Source: Abelmoschus esculentus (lineage: Eukaryota > Streptophyta > Magnoliopsida > Malvales > Malvaceae). From it: a DNA stretch of 64,000 nt. Positions 44,144 through 55,112 of this stretch are shown piece after piece. Where the stretch lies: the NCBI GenBank assembly GCA_035048815.1, contig JAUCBN010000003.1, positions 20,072,001 through 20,136,000 of the forward strand, given 5' to 3'. Within the stretch, counting starts at the first letter, position 1. The number at the start of each line of letters is the position of its first letter. The position numbers and the translations under genes were made by a program. The notes under the pieces were generated by a model. The model ran no database searches and was not told where the DNA came from. It saw only the letters and a list, made by a program, of their open reading frames with translations.

Positions 44144-44837
44144 ACAGAAAATTTCGTCCTCGAAATTTACCTAGATCAAAGAGATGCAGATACTGGGCTT
44201 TGATGACAGACTTGGGCTCCCACGTAGCCTCATCAAGACCTCGGTTACGCCAGAGAACCTTAACCATCTTAATGGTTTTCCTCCGTAGAACTCTCTGGTC
44301 CTGAGCAATAATCTCAATGGGTTCCTCCTCATAACACAGATCAGGTCGAACCTCGAAATCCTTCATAGACAGAACATGAGACGAGTCTGCTCGATAACGT
44401 CTCAGTATAGAAACATGGAACACATCATGGATTCGCTTGAGTACAGGTGGTAACTCAAGCTGATAAGCTACAAGTCCGATACGTCTGATAATCCGATAGG
44501 GTCCAATATATCTGGGACTGAGCTTGCCCTTACGGCCAAAACGTAGTACCTTCCTGCACGAAGATACTTTCAGAAAAACCTCGTCGCCAACCTCAAACTC
44601 AAGATCCTTACGCCTTAAATCAGCGTAAGATTTCTGTCTATCAAAAGCGGCTTTGAGCCGATCCTGAATCAATCTAACAGTCTCCTCAGCCTCATGTACA
44701 AGATCTGGACCCAGTAAACGGTGCTCAGTAAACTCAGTCCAACCAATCGGGGTACGACACTTACGCCCGTACAGAGCCTCATATGGTGTCATCTTAATGC
44801 TGGCCTGATAACTGTTGTTGTACGTGAACTCTTTCAA
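44142..44837 (-). pseudogene. Tekay integrase C-terminus and chromodomain
   Basis: 231 readable residues starting after the integrase deletion. Shows FTYNNSYQASIKMTPYEALYGRKCRTP (end of the integrase core), VGDEVFLKVS, GKLSPRYIGPYRI and VFHVSILRRY of the GPY/F region. The chromodomain lies in the last 60 residues: EEPIEIIAQDQRVLRRK, then KVLWRNRGLDEATWEPKS, with the aromatic residues Tyr/Trp-Trp of the histone-binding cage partly visible. The frame is offset by one from the upstream part because of the deletion near 44870. Confidence 0.88.
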
Positions 44838-45856
44838 AGGTAGGAAATCCTCCCAGCAGTACTGAAGTTTAGTCGAGTACCCAGAGCAGTATGCAGGGAT
44901 CCCCAGAACTTAAACGTAAATCTCGGATCCCGATCAGATATAATAGACAGAGGCACTCCATGTAGCCGAACAATCTCAGAGATGTATAACCGGGCCAGCC
45001 TACTCAGAGGATAAGCGGTCTTAACAGGAATAAAATGAGCAGATTTGGTCAAACGATCAACGATGACCCAGACAGAATCTTTCTTTGACGGAGTCAAAGG
45101 TAAACCACTAACAAAATCCATGGTCACACGCTCCCATTTCCACTAAGGAATCTCAATGTGCTGAAGAAGTTCAGATGGCCGCTGATGCTCTGCTTTGACT
45201 TTCTGGCAAGTCAAGCACTTGGACACAAAACTGACCACGTCTCACTTGAGACCTTTCCACCAGTACTTTTCTCGGAGATTCTTGTACATCTTATCACCAC
45301 CAGGGTGCATAGAATATGGACTATCATGAGCTTCTCGCAGAATAACTTGTTTCAATTCAGAGTTCCTCGGAACACAGAGTCGACCCCGGAAACACAGAAC
45401 TCCATCCTGGTTCAGAGAAAAATCCTGAGAAGTTCCCTCCTGAACTTCCGCAATATGGTGAGCCAAGTACGGATCATTAGGCTGCTCAGCCTGAATCTCA
45501 GATATCAGACTAGGAACCACCCGAAGCTCTGCCAGTAGACTGTCATCCTCTAACAGACTCATCCGAGCAAATAGAGCTCTCAGATCAGAAATGGCGTTAC
45601 GACTCAAAGCATCCGCAATAACATTAGCCTTACCAGAATGATGTTCAATCTCACAATCATAGTCTTTCAGAAGCTCTAACCAGTGACGCTGTCTCAGATT
45701 AAGTTCCTTCTGAGTGAGAAGGTACTTAAGAATCTTATGATCAGTGAAAATGTAACACTTCTCTCCATAGAGATAGTGTCTCCAGATTTTCAGAGCAAAG
45801 ATTACGGCTGCTAACTCCAGATCGTGGGTAGGGTAGTTACACTCATGCGGTTTCAA
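44834..45856 (-). pseudogene. Tekay RNase H (end), integrase zinc finger and core
   Basis: 45242-45856 reads the end of RNase H (HDLELAAVIFALKIWRHYLYG, FTDHKILKYLLTQ, GKANVIADALSR with its Asp) and the start of integrase with HPGGDKMYKN. TGA (45239-45241, replacing an Arg codon) and TAG near 45147 interrupt the frame, with the CLTCQ Cys pair between. 44834-45127 reads VTMDFVSGLP (first Asp), VDRLTKSAHFIPV and SIISDRDPRF (second Asp). Immediately after LNFSTA about 30 residues are missing, including the catalytic Glu, and the frame shifts. Confidence 0.88.
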
Positions 45857-45961
45857 CTATCGAGACGCATAAGCCACTACCTTCCTATCCTGCATCAGAA
45901 CACAACCCAAACCGGTGTATGAGGCATCACTGTAAACGGTATAGGGTTTCCTCGACTCTGG

Positions 45962-47687
45962 CTATATCAGAACTGGTGCTTGAGTCAGAACGGATTTCAG
46001 TTTCTCAAAACTCTGCTGCTGAGCCTCAGACCAGATAAACAGAACATCATTCCTTAGAAGCTTAGTTAATGGAGCGGCTATGAAAGAAAAGTCCTCCACA
46101 AACCTCCGATAATAACCAGCTAGTCCTAGAAAACTGCGGATCTCTGCTACATTCTTGGGTTGTTGCCAACTCATAATAGCCTCAATTTTCATCAGATCAA
46201 CCTGAATACCTTTAGCTGATACCACGTGTCCCAGAAAAACAACCTCAGAAAGCCAGAACTCATACTTGCTGAACTTTGCATACAACTATTTCTCTTAGAG
46301 TTTGTAAAACAATTCAGAGATGCTGCTCATGCTCATCCTCAGACTTGGAGTAGACCAGAATTTCATCAATGAAAACCACTACAAACTGATCCAGATAGGG
46401 TCGAAACACCCTATTCATCATGTCCATGAATGCTGCAGGGGCATTCGTAAGACCGAAGGGATTTACCAGAAACTCGTAATGACCATAACGAGTTCGGAAA
46501 GCTGTCTTGGACATATCAGAATCCTTAACCTTGAGTTAGTAATAACCAGATCTTAGGTCTATCTTAGAGAAAACCGAAGCTTCTTAGAATTGATCAAATA
46601 GGTCGTCGATGCGGGCAAGGGGGTACTTGTTCTTGATGGTCAACTTGTTCAACTTCCGGTAGTCAATACATAAGCACAGAGAACCATCTTTCTTTTTAAC
46701 AAACAGAACAGGGGCTCCCCACGGTGAAACACTATGTCGTATGAAACCTCTATCCAGAAGTTCCTGTAGCTAAATCTTAAGCTCCTTCGGAGCCATCCGA
46801 CAAGGTACCATAGATACTGGAGTAGTCCCAGGGTACAACTCAATACTGAACTCCACTTCCTCACATTTAGGGGGTACACCTGGTAGCTCTTTCGGAAAAA
46901 TATCTGGAAATTCACACACCACTCGGATCTTATCCATTCTAGAATCAGATTGCCTCCGGTCAAGGATGTAGGCAAGATAGGCTATACACCCATTCTTGAT
47001 CATCTTTTCAGCTTTCATGGCTGATATCAGATTGGACAGATAACCTCTACGCTCACCGATGAGAGTTACCTCTCGGCCATCAGAAGTTCTCAGAATTGCC
47101 CTCTTACGCTCGCAGTCCAGAGTTACTCGGTGAGCAGATAACCAGTCCATCCCTAAGATTAAGTCAAAGTCCACAAATGGTAACTGCATCAGATTAGCAG
47201 GAAAGATTTCCCCGTAAACCTCAAGGGGACAATCTCTGTAAACTTTGGTAATCTCCACCTGGTGGCCTACAGGACTAAAAACTAAGATGGAAGTACCAGT
47301 ATACTCTATTAGAATTTTCAGATACCCCGCTACAGAACTAGAGACGTACGAATGTGTTGACCTATTATCTAACAATGCGAAGAAAGGAACAGTATGTACA
47401 GAAAATGTACCAGCAATGACGTCTGGCTCATCCCGATCCTCCTGTCTCCTCGTAGCATATACCATACCAAACTGAGATCCTCCTGATCTGGCAGCTCCTC
47501 TGAACTGACTGGGTCTGCCTCTACTACCAGTACCAGATGCGGCGGGTCTACCTTGTCCTCTTCCCCCTGCTGGGGTCTGAACTGAAGCCTGTGATTGCCC
47601 TAGAGCATAACTAGACTGTAGTGCCACTAGACAGTCTCTGAGACGGTTATCAAGAGAACCACATCGGAAGCATGCTCCACTCCGCAT
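45962..47687 (-). pseudogene. Tekay protease, reverse transcriptase and RNase H start
   Basis: Protease: VPFFALLDNRSTHSYVS, where the D-S-G triad of active retroviral-type proteases reads D-N-R, then LILGMDWLSAH. Reverse transcriptase: DIFPKELPGVPPKCEVEF-type start, KKKDGSLCLCIDYRKLN, then YEFLVNPFGLTNAPAAF and FVVVFIDEILVYSKS. The catalytic pair of the last motif is D-E rather than D-D. In-frame stops: TAG at 46767-46769, two TAA near 46580 and 46535, TGA at 46311-46313. A one-base frameshift lies near 46293. RNase H begins after KYEFWLSEVVFLGHVVS. All stops can be derived from CAG, CAA or CGA by C-to-T. Confidence 0.9.
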
Positions 47688-48764
47688 GCGACACTCTCCG
47701 AGGTGCCATTTCTTACAGAAGGTACACTGAGGTACAACTCGGGTACTAGTGGATCCAGCTCCACTAGCAGCAGGGACAGCTGATACTGCGGGTCTAGACC
47801 GTGTCGAACTCTGAGGCTCATACTCATCGCGGCCTCTTTTCCGGGACTGAAAACCCTGTCTGTACTGAGCAGGTGCGGCAGGCTGTCATCTACCTCTATC
47901 CTGACCTTGGGATTCCATCTGAACCCTCAAAATCTCATTACGTTCGGCTGTCCTGGCACGCTGAGTGATCATCTTGTACTCCGTATCATGATGTGTGGTA
48001 ACTACAATCTTCAGTGGTACTCGGAGTCTTTTCAGAAAGTGATCATACTTTTGCTTCTCAGTCGTCACAATACTAGGGGTATACTGAAGTAGTCTCAGGA
48101 ACTCAATCTCATAATCCTTGACAGACATGTCGTTCTGCTGCAGATTCAGGAAGTCCTCTCGGTATTTAGCCAAGTACTCAGGGCCTACATACCGATCCTT
48201 AAAACTCTATTTGAAGAATTCCCAGTTGATCCTTTCAGAAGCAGTAACCTTTTCTTCTGCCTCCCACCAGTTCAGGGCCTCTCCCTATAGCAATGATATA
48301 GCTGCCCTCAATTTCCTGTCAGAGGGGTATTCCATCTCGACGAACAAACGCTGAAGTTTCTTTAGCCAGTACTCTGCATCGGCTGGGTCAGTATCGGTTT
48401 TGCCATCAAACATGGTCATTCCAGCTGCTAAAAGTTCAGTAGATATGGGTTTCTTAGAACCTTCATTCTATCGCAGATATTTGAGTAATTCCCTCTGTAC
48501 GGTCACTAAGTCCAAACCGTCAGTCTCACTGTCATCAGCCACATAAGGTCTCTCACTCTGAACCGGTTGATCAACCTCGGCTTGCTGAGCCTCGGTCTGT
48601 ATCTCGGGCTGATCCTCTCCTCCTAGATTCTGTGTCAGACTTTGATCCTGTGGCGGGTCCACAGGAGGCGGAACATCACTAGAAGAGGCAACAGATCGAC
48701 CTCGGCCACGGCCTCGGCCACGACCTCTACTGGTCGCTAAACGGGTACTTCGACGCGGTGGCAT
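47688..48764 (-). pseudogene. Tekay gag (capsid and zinc fingers)
   Basis: Start at 48764 (MPPRRSTRLATSRGRGRG), chosen over the upstream Met at 48788 because MPPRRS-type starts are usual for Tekay gag. Capsid segments: YWLKKLQRLF (about 48370), ALNWWEAEE (48270), WEFFK near 48215 and KYREDFLNLQQNDMSVKDYEIEFLRLL (about 48090-48170). Two zinc fingers follow: CTFCKKWHLGEC is intact, while the knuckle CFRCGSLDNRLRDC (just inside the next piece, near 47640-47680) has Asn where His is needed. In-frame stops at 48465 (TAG), near 48285, near 48210 and 47883. Confidence 0.85.
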
Positions 48765-48950
48765 AGTAGAATATCTACAGAAAGGCAAACAAAATCCTAT
48801 ATTAGAGTCGGTACTTGGAGTAATATTCGAAATAATTCAAGAATTTTCAAAATTCGAGTCAAAACAGAAATCCGGATTTTCAAATAATTTGACAAAATTA
48901 TTTTCAGATCAAAAATCATTTCGGACTTCACAGTCCGTGGGTTGAATCGG

Positions 48951-48962
48951 GCTCTGATACCA
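48951..48962 (-). other. tRNA-Met primer-binding site of the Tekay element
   Basis: On the minus strand TGGTATCAGAGC, five bases after the 5' LTR end (GGTTCCA). Confidence 0.9.
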
Positions 48963-48967
48963 CTAAA

Positions 48968-51152
48968 TGGAACCCCTATAATTAACCTAATTTCTTAGAT
49001 TACAAGTTAGGGTTTACAGACTGAAAACTTGTTTCGCGAGTTAGGGTTTTTACAAAAATTAAATATAATATTTGAATAATTTATTAAATAATTAATAAAC
49101 TAAAATAAAAATTAAACATTTAAAGAATAAAGTTCAACCCATAATTTTATAAATAGAAATTGTCCCAAAGCCAATAAAAGTCTGAATGTTCGATATACAG
49201 AAATATTATGCAAATATAAAATAGTCTAGAATCCAAAACTGAAAACATACTATAAATCAGAAACTGAATCAGGAACCTCCAAGTACCGTACCGAGCCTTG
49301 GATTGAGATATGAAACAAGAATCTGAGAGGGTGTAATCTAGGGAGCCTAGTGTGTCTCTAGAACAGATAAAAAGGAATAACAGAAAAGAAATATGCAGAA
49401 GATGCAGAGTATGCATGATATGCACCCATCTCCGAACCCAATAGAAGATTTGGTCCCCAGACCACTCTAACACCATCACACCGATAGAAGTGTTATCTCG
49501 ACCCGAAGGTGGAGCCACTGAACAGAAGTGATAAATCACTAACTTTCTCGTACACAGATAATATACCAGATGTCATGTTATATGCAGATACAGAATCAGA
49601 ATGCATGCCCTATAATCTAATAGGAGGCAAGCATGACAGATAACAGAATCAGAAATGATATATCAGAATGATGCATGATCATACGATTTAACAGGGATCG
49701 AATATACAGAATAACAGAGTTAAAAGGATGAACGGGAGAGAACACACCTGTACCAGAAGACTCAACGACGACCCTGACGTCTATTGGACTCGGCTCTACC
49801 ACTAGGCTAAGCAGGCGTAGAGTCTACAATTAACGGAAATAAGTTAGACTTCCTACTATGCCACATTACCGAAAAATAAACTAAACAGAATTTAACCGTT
49901 ACTCACTTGAAGGTCCCGAATATGGATGAATCGGACCTCGTACAGGAGGAGGAGGAGGAGGCAACTGCTCGGGGTCGGAATCCTCGTCACCTGAAGCAAA
50001 CAGAAATTGATTCAGAAACTTTTATAGATAATTTCCAAATAACTGATCGAACTTAAAACCCTCAAAAATGACACTTTGGGTTTGAATTTCGAAAAACGGG
50101 CAGCACCATTGGATTTAGGACGTCGAAAAACATAAAGTTGGCCCGGGTCGAAAAAGTCAACTGCTGACATCAGCATTGGTCAACGCTGACGTAAGTAGTG
50201 ACGTCATCGGTCAACGCTGACTTTAGCAGATGACGCCAGCAATGACGCCAGTGATGACGTCAATAGTGACATCAATGATGACATCAGCCGGGTCAGTTTT
50301 CGGGTGGGAGATCGGGTCAGGGATCGGGTCGAGTCGGACGATCGGTCGGGTCGGGTCCCTTTAGGTTGTTTGTTTCCTAAGAAAATCTGGGAATTTCCCA
50401 GATTTTCTTTTCCCAGAAAATCTGGAAGATTTCCAGATTTCCCCCCCTCTCCAAATAGGCTTAAAACGCAAAAATTAACCCCTTTCCTCACCCGATTCAA
50501 CTCAAACCTTGATTCAAATCGTCCTAAAACAATCCTTTACTCGATTCGGTACTACCAACATCATCAAATCAATAAAACAACAACCCCCACCTTTTAATCG
50601 ATCAAAACAGAAACTTAACCCCTCTCAACTCAAACAAAAACATTCTATTGATTCCACCCAACCGAACCGGCTCTAAACTACACCAAATAAAATCAATAAC
50701 CATTCGAACCAAATACAAACCGAATCGAAAACAGAAAAAGGAAAAAAAAGAAACTAAGTTTGAAACCTTACCAACAATGAGCCAAGGAAGAAGACAACAC
50801 CAAGACACAACTCGACAGTAACAGAGAGTGAGATGAGTGATTCAAAACGATTTTGAAACCCCAATCAAGCAAAGGTTCAGATTTTAATCATAAAAAAATT
50901 AAAGGAGAACTAATTCCCCCCATGTAACCAAAGCAGGAAACAGGGAAAAGGAAAAGCTTACCCTTTGAAAATGGTTAAATTACCCTACAAGGGTTTGAAT
51001 TTCTCAAAATTTAAAATGTGACCCTCATAGTTTCAGAATTTTCAATTAAGTACCAATTTTTTTCAGAATTTTAATCCCCAAATTTTAGGGCTTCGATTAG
51101 AGATTTTGACTTTGATTTGGGGATTTTGACTTTAAAATTTTGGGTTATTACA
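48968..51152 (-). repeat. 5' LTR of the Tekay element
   Basis: 2,185 bp, about 120 bp longer than the other LTR. The extra length is at 50200-50285 (extra TGACGTCA-like repeats) and 50395-50450 (a repeated AAAATCTGG/CCCAGATTTTC segment). The remainder aligns closely with 42065-44129. Confidence 0.93.
50180..50290. repeat. Expanded TGACGTCA-like array in the Tekay 5' LTR
   Basis: Holds about ten copies of TGACGTCA or one-mismatch versions (TGACGTAA, TGACGCCA, TGACATCA, TGATGACG), spaced 8-14 bases. The 3' LTR has only about four at 43256-43305. TGACGTCA is the palindromic core bound by TGA/CREB-class bZIP factors. Confidence 0.75.
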
Positions 51153-51520
51153 GGTTCAAGAAAGAAGTTGCTTGATCTCAATGAGTTTAAAGAATTCATG
51201 ATACAAGCCTACGAGAATGCAAACATATACAAAGAGAAAATAAAGCGTTAGCATGACAAATCATGCCAAGACAATTTGATGTAGGTCAACTTGTTTTATT
51301 GTTTAATCCTCGACTATTTATTTTTATAAAAGCTAAAAACAAGATGAATGAGACCTTATAAAGCTGTAAAAATATATGCTCATGTAGTTGTTGTGATCAA
51401 GAATTTGCAAACATGAAAAATATTTAAGGTGAATGGATAGCTCCTCAAGTATTATTTGGATAGTAAACATGTTCATGCCAATGAGGTGATCCTCTTGGCA
51501 GAATTGGAAGTAAAGATCGC
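51153..51520 (+). pseudogene. Athila-type integrase C-terminal fragment
   Basis: Reads, across stops and small frame changes, KKLLDLNEFKEFMIQAYENANIYKEKIKR (about 51166-51250), then LFYCL, a KLKTR-like stretch, VYAHVVVVIKNLQT, IFKVNG and LLKYYLDSKHV. This order is that of the end of Athila integrase. The start is cut exactly at the Tekay LTR and no upstream integrase is found on the far side of that element. Confidence 0.72.
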
Positions 51521-52103
51521 ACGTTTGAAATATTTTTGTAAATATAAGATAATTATTTTAGCTTTTGTTTTAGGAGTCAGATTTTTACAATAAATTTTTA
51601 TCATTATAAATTTATTATTTTAACTATGTGAAGTGATTCTTTCATTTAGTGTGTGCAGAAATAACATGATTTTTGTTTGAAATCTTATAAGTAGTGTGTT
51701 TGCTAATATTGTATTTTCTAAAAATCATGCAAAGTACCGTGCCAGAAATGGTGAAGAGTGATGCATGTGAAAGAAAGAGAAACACTAAGTGTGTGAGAGA
51801 GAAAATTGGAATAACCCTTGTAATCACCCTAATTATGATAAACATCTTATCATAATTTAATTCTCAATCTTTTCATATCTTTATCCAGTAAACTTAAATT
51901 TAAAATAAAAAGACTTCTCCAATTAAATCTTTTTAAAACTTATCATTACCCCCTATTTCGATTATCCTTCCCCCAGTTAAACACTCAATCATTTCCTCCA
52001 TTAAAACTGAAAGAATCTCCCAAAAAGAACTCATATTTTTCTCTTGATTTTTTCTTGGATTTGAACCAAGATTCACTCTTTCTCTTTTACACCGTTTTCT
52101 GTT
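51521..52103 (+). other. Spacer between the Athila pol end and its second ORF
   Basis: A/T-rich, no readable frame. Its position between the integrase fragment and the ORF relic at 52104 parallels the spacer of the element at 278-8423. Confidence 0.5.
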
Positions 52104-53480
52104 ATGGCTTCTTCATCTAATATTTTTAAGAGGTTATTTAATGATGAGATTCAAAAAAATCGACGATAATTTCTCAACCTGAACTTTTCTTCATGCGAAG
52201 AATTTTTAACACCAAGATGCTAGTCTCCATTGGATTTCTTAGCCACCATCGAGATTCATGACTGAAAGTTTTTTTTCAAAATGACAAGGGAGATGTTTCC
52301 GATGATTATGTACGAATTTTATGCTCGTTTAGTGATTAAAGATTCTCTCCTTTTGATGATGAGAGGAAAATATATCAGATTTGATGAAGGATAAGTTAAC
52401 TCACTATTTTATTTACCTATTATAAAAGATAAATATTTCGAATATCTGAAGAATCTGTCTATTGCCAAAAGAAAGAAAATCCTAAAATATTTATGCAAAC
52501 CTGGAACTTTTTGGATTATGTCAACCAATAATCGAACAGTGAAGAGGCTAGGTCCTAAAGCCTCAAGTGCAGGGTTGAAACTATTTCATTCAGCACAACC
52601 TTATTTCAACTTCACACAACAACATTATTTTGGAAGGTAGGTTGGTTTTGTTAAATTGTATTGTGAAAGGGTAAAAGATTAATGTTATGAGACTCGTTAT
52701 CGAGGAGACTTACAAGTGTGAAGCAAAAGGTAAGGGAGTTTGTTTTTTACTTATTGATTACTAATGTTGGCGAGGAGGACCAGTTGGTTAGAGGTATGAT
52801 TATTGCTACTAACATTTGAAAGAATCTTACAAGATTAGAGACCAAAGAGAAAGAGAAAGGGAAGGTTAAAACCACTCTAACAAAGTAGAGACCGTAAAGA
52901 GATTTTGCACGCCAAGAAATCATTATCCAAAAACTGAAGAAGGCTGAAGAGTTGAATGACAAGATGTTTAAGTATATAAGAAGCATGGATTTAATTGTTA
53001 AAGAAGCCTTGAAAAATTATCTCCTAATATAAAGCCAATGTTTCCACCATTCCCTATTGATCTTGAAGTGAATCTAGTAATATCAACAAAACCATTTAGC
53101 CATGCCAGTCATACTAGTCATGGCAATCTATCTAACCAGTAAAGTCCATAATAGTATGCCAAAATTGAGTCAGAAGCTAATGAGAAAGTTGCAATTCCAG
53201 TTCATATTCAGACTACCAACATTGACTCTTCTAAAGATGAGGAGGAAGTGCATACTAAGAAAAAAGCCAAGACACAATCAGTAAATCTACCAGCTAAGCT
53301 AAACGTGAAGTAGAAAGACATTGAAGGCTATATCGTTGTTACAAAGCAGTATTAAACGAGAAAGAAGATGATAGACCAAAAGCGAAGAAGTTATGCCATG
53401 ACAAGAACAAGGACCAAAAAAGAGAAAGAAGAGCGTGCTAAGAAGGAGGAAGTTTTAACTAAAAGGGTGTTCTCTTCCAT
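52104..53480 (+). pseudogene. Plant-transposon-protein ORF relic of the Athila element
   Basis: Starts MASSSNIFKRLFNDEIQKN. Landmarks: MIMYEFYARLVIKDSLL, MRGKYIRFDEG, RLGPKASSAGLKLF, then FNFTQQHYFGR in the region corresponding to the 'PTSHN' motif. A later part has KPMFPPFPIDLEVNLVI and an A/K/E-rich tail to about 53480. Multiple stops and frame changes. The region 52580-53230 is colinear with the split relic at 22401-22712 and 27459-27860. Confidence 0.68.
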
Positions 53481-54479
53481 ATAACTTCTTGCGTTTTTTA
53501 TTTCTTTTGCATATCATCGCATGCATTTTTATGTTCATGCATTTGTAGATTTTGTTTTTTTAATTATTTTATTCTTTATTATCTTCATGCATTAAGGAAA
53601 ATGCATATATTGGATTTAGGGTGTGTATTTACTATAGTATGTCTTGCTATTGTATGTTTATATTTTTGTATGCCATATAGTTTTATGTAGTTTAGTTTCA
53701 TACCAAACATTTTTTTTGAAATTCTTATCTCAACGTAAATTTGAGAGATGTTATTAATTGTTGCTCTATTTGTTTGCTCAATGATGACTTAATTTTTAGT
53801 TTGTCATGCCAATAGATTAGTATGCTAAGTTGCCATGATAATTACTCTCTGATTTAGGGAATTAATTTTTATACTTGACACATGGTATGCATTTAGTTCC
53901 CCAACAAACATAGGTAATTTGAAACCGTATTTAGTTTGAAAAATAAAAAAGGTAAAAAATCAAAAGCCAAGTTGAATAAGGTAGAAATGTTCTACTAATA
54001 ACAATAAAAGTAATGAACTCTCCTCTACCTAGGGATAATAAGTACTTAAGGCTTCGTGGTACGCTCACTCTTAGTTCTTATTCAACTTGATACATATTGC
54101 CTATACTTTGCCCACATATCATGCACTTAGACTAGGGTTATATCGTTGCACTTGAATGATTGTCTGCTTGGCATGATATACTAAGGTTTTTGAGTGTAAC
54201 ACTAGAACCTAACTCTTCTTGCAAGCACATATTGGCATTCTAATCAACTTTTGTCGTGGTATTATTTTTATTACTATTTTTATTCATTTTTTTCTTTTGA
54301 ATTATTTGAGGAAAAGAAATAAGTTGGATTTCATGGGTGTTACCTCTTCAAAAGTATTGATTTTCATGCTTATTGATATGCTTTTGCTTGTACTTAAGGA
54401 TATTTAATTGCATTAGTTACTTAATTTCATTCATTTATATCAAGAAGTTAGTGATCGTCTTTTCTTTCTAAAAGATTGT
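53481..54479 (+). other. 3' untranslated-type DNA of the Athila relic
   Basis: T-rich, non-coding. It contains CTTCATGCATTAAGGAAAATGCATA and similar repeats, plus long stretches of the kind that follow the second ORF in Athila elements. No LTR partner is visible. Confidence 0.45.
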
Positions 54480-55112
54480 GTTTTTCTGGTTGTTTTTAAG
54501 GAAGTGTATCGAACTCCCGAAATGAGCTAAAAGAACACACTAAACTTTGGGCTTTCTCCTTTCCCAACATCCTTGAAGGATCACCAAGCTCTTTCACTAC
54601 AAAGAAAGATATCAAGGGATTATTGTTCTATTTAGAACGATTCTAAGAGGCTAAAAACAAGCTCTTAAACAACATAAAGCTCCCCTAAAACTCATTCTTG
54701 TTGATCCCTAAACCACCCAACCAAAAACTCAATTTCTACCATTTCTAACTAAACTTACCTTAGAAGATAGATCTTGTAAAACTGAAAAACCTTCCATCAC
54801 TAAGCCAAACAAGATTTCCAAGATAAAGCTCTCAAAACTCAGCCTTGGGTGGTGGATTTGGGAGAGAAAAATGAGAGAAGAAGATATAAAAGACAACAGA
54901 TATAGTGATGATATCACCCCTTTGCATAAGCAGAGAAAAACCACCTATTTCCTCTCTTTTTTCTCTCAACAAGCCATTTAACAAAACACCCTTGGGCCAC
55001 CATCCAAATCCAAACTATAACCCTTAAGCCCAACGAGACATTCAATGCCCAAACATGAGGCACACAACCTTGGGTTAAACCGATTCTGAGTCCCGAAACT
55101 TGGGTCATGACA
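54480..55112 (-). repeat. Truncated LTR start (minus strand), related to 61614-63971
   Basis: On the minus strand it starts TGTCATGACCC at 55112, followed by AAGTTTCGGGACTC, GGTTTAACCC, TTGGGCTTAAGG and GGGGTGATATCATC. The solo LTR at 61614 starts TGTCACGACCC and has the same GGGCTTG and GATGATATCACCC order. The copy is truncated on the left at about 54480. Confidence 0.6.

Larger units (their letters stand above)
42065..51152 (-). mobile_element. Tekay-type chromovirus (Ty3/gypsy) with chromodomain
   Basis: Full-length element on the minus strand: 5' LTR 48968-51152, primer site 48951-48962 (tRNA-Met), gag-protease-RT-RNase H-integrase-chromodomain 48764-44142, polypurine tract 44130-44143, 3' LTR 42065-44129. 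LTRs start TGTAATAACC (5' copy) or TGAAATAACA (3' copy). The two outer flanks do not share a target duplication (GGTTC right, CTAAA left) and come from different sequences. A chromodomain at the integrase end, which in this lineage directs insertion to histone-marked chromatin, assigns it to Tekay/Del. The single polyprotein frame has about eight in-frame stops, one frameshift and one integrase deletion, so the copy is dead. Confidence 0.93.

Noticed and set aside
44142..44837. Stand-alone chromodomain protein gene
   Set aside because: It is the C-terminus of the Tekay polyprotein, contiguous with the integrase and the polypurine tract.
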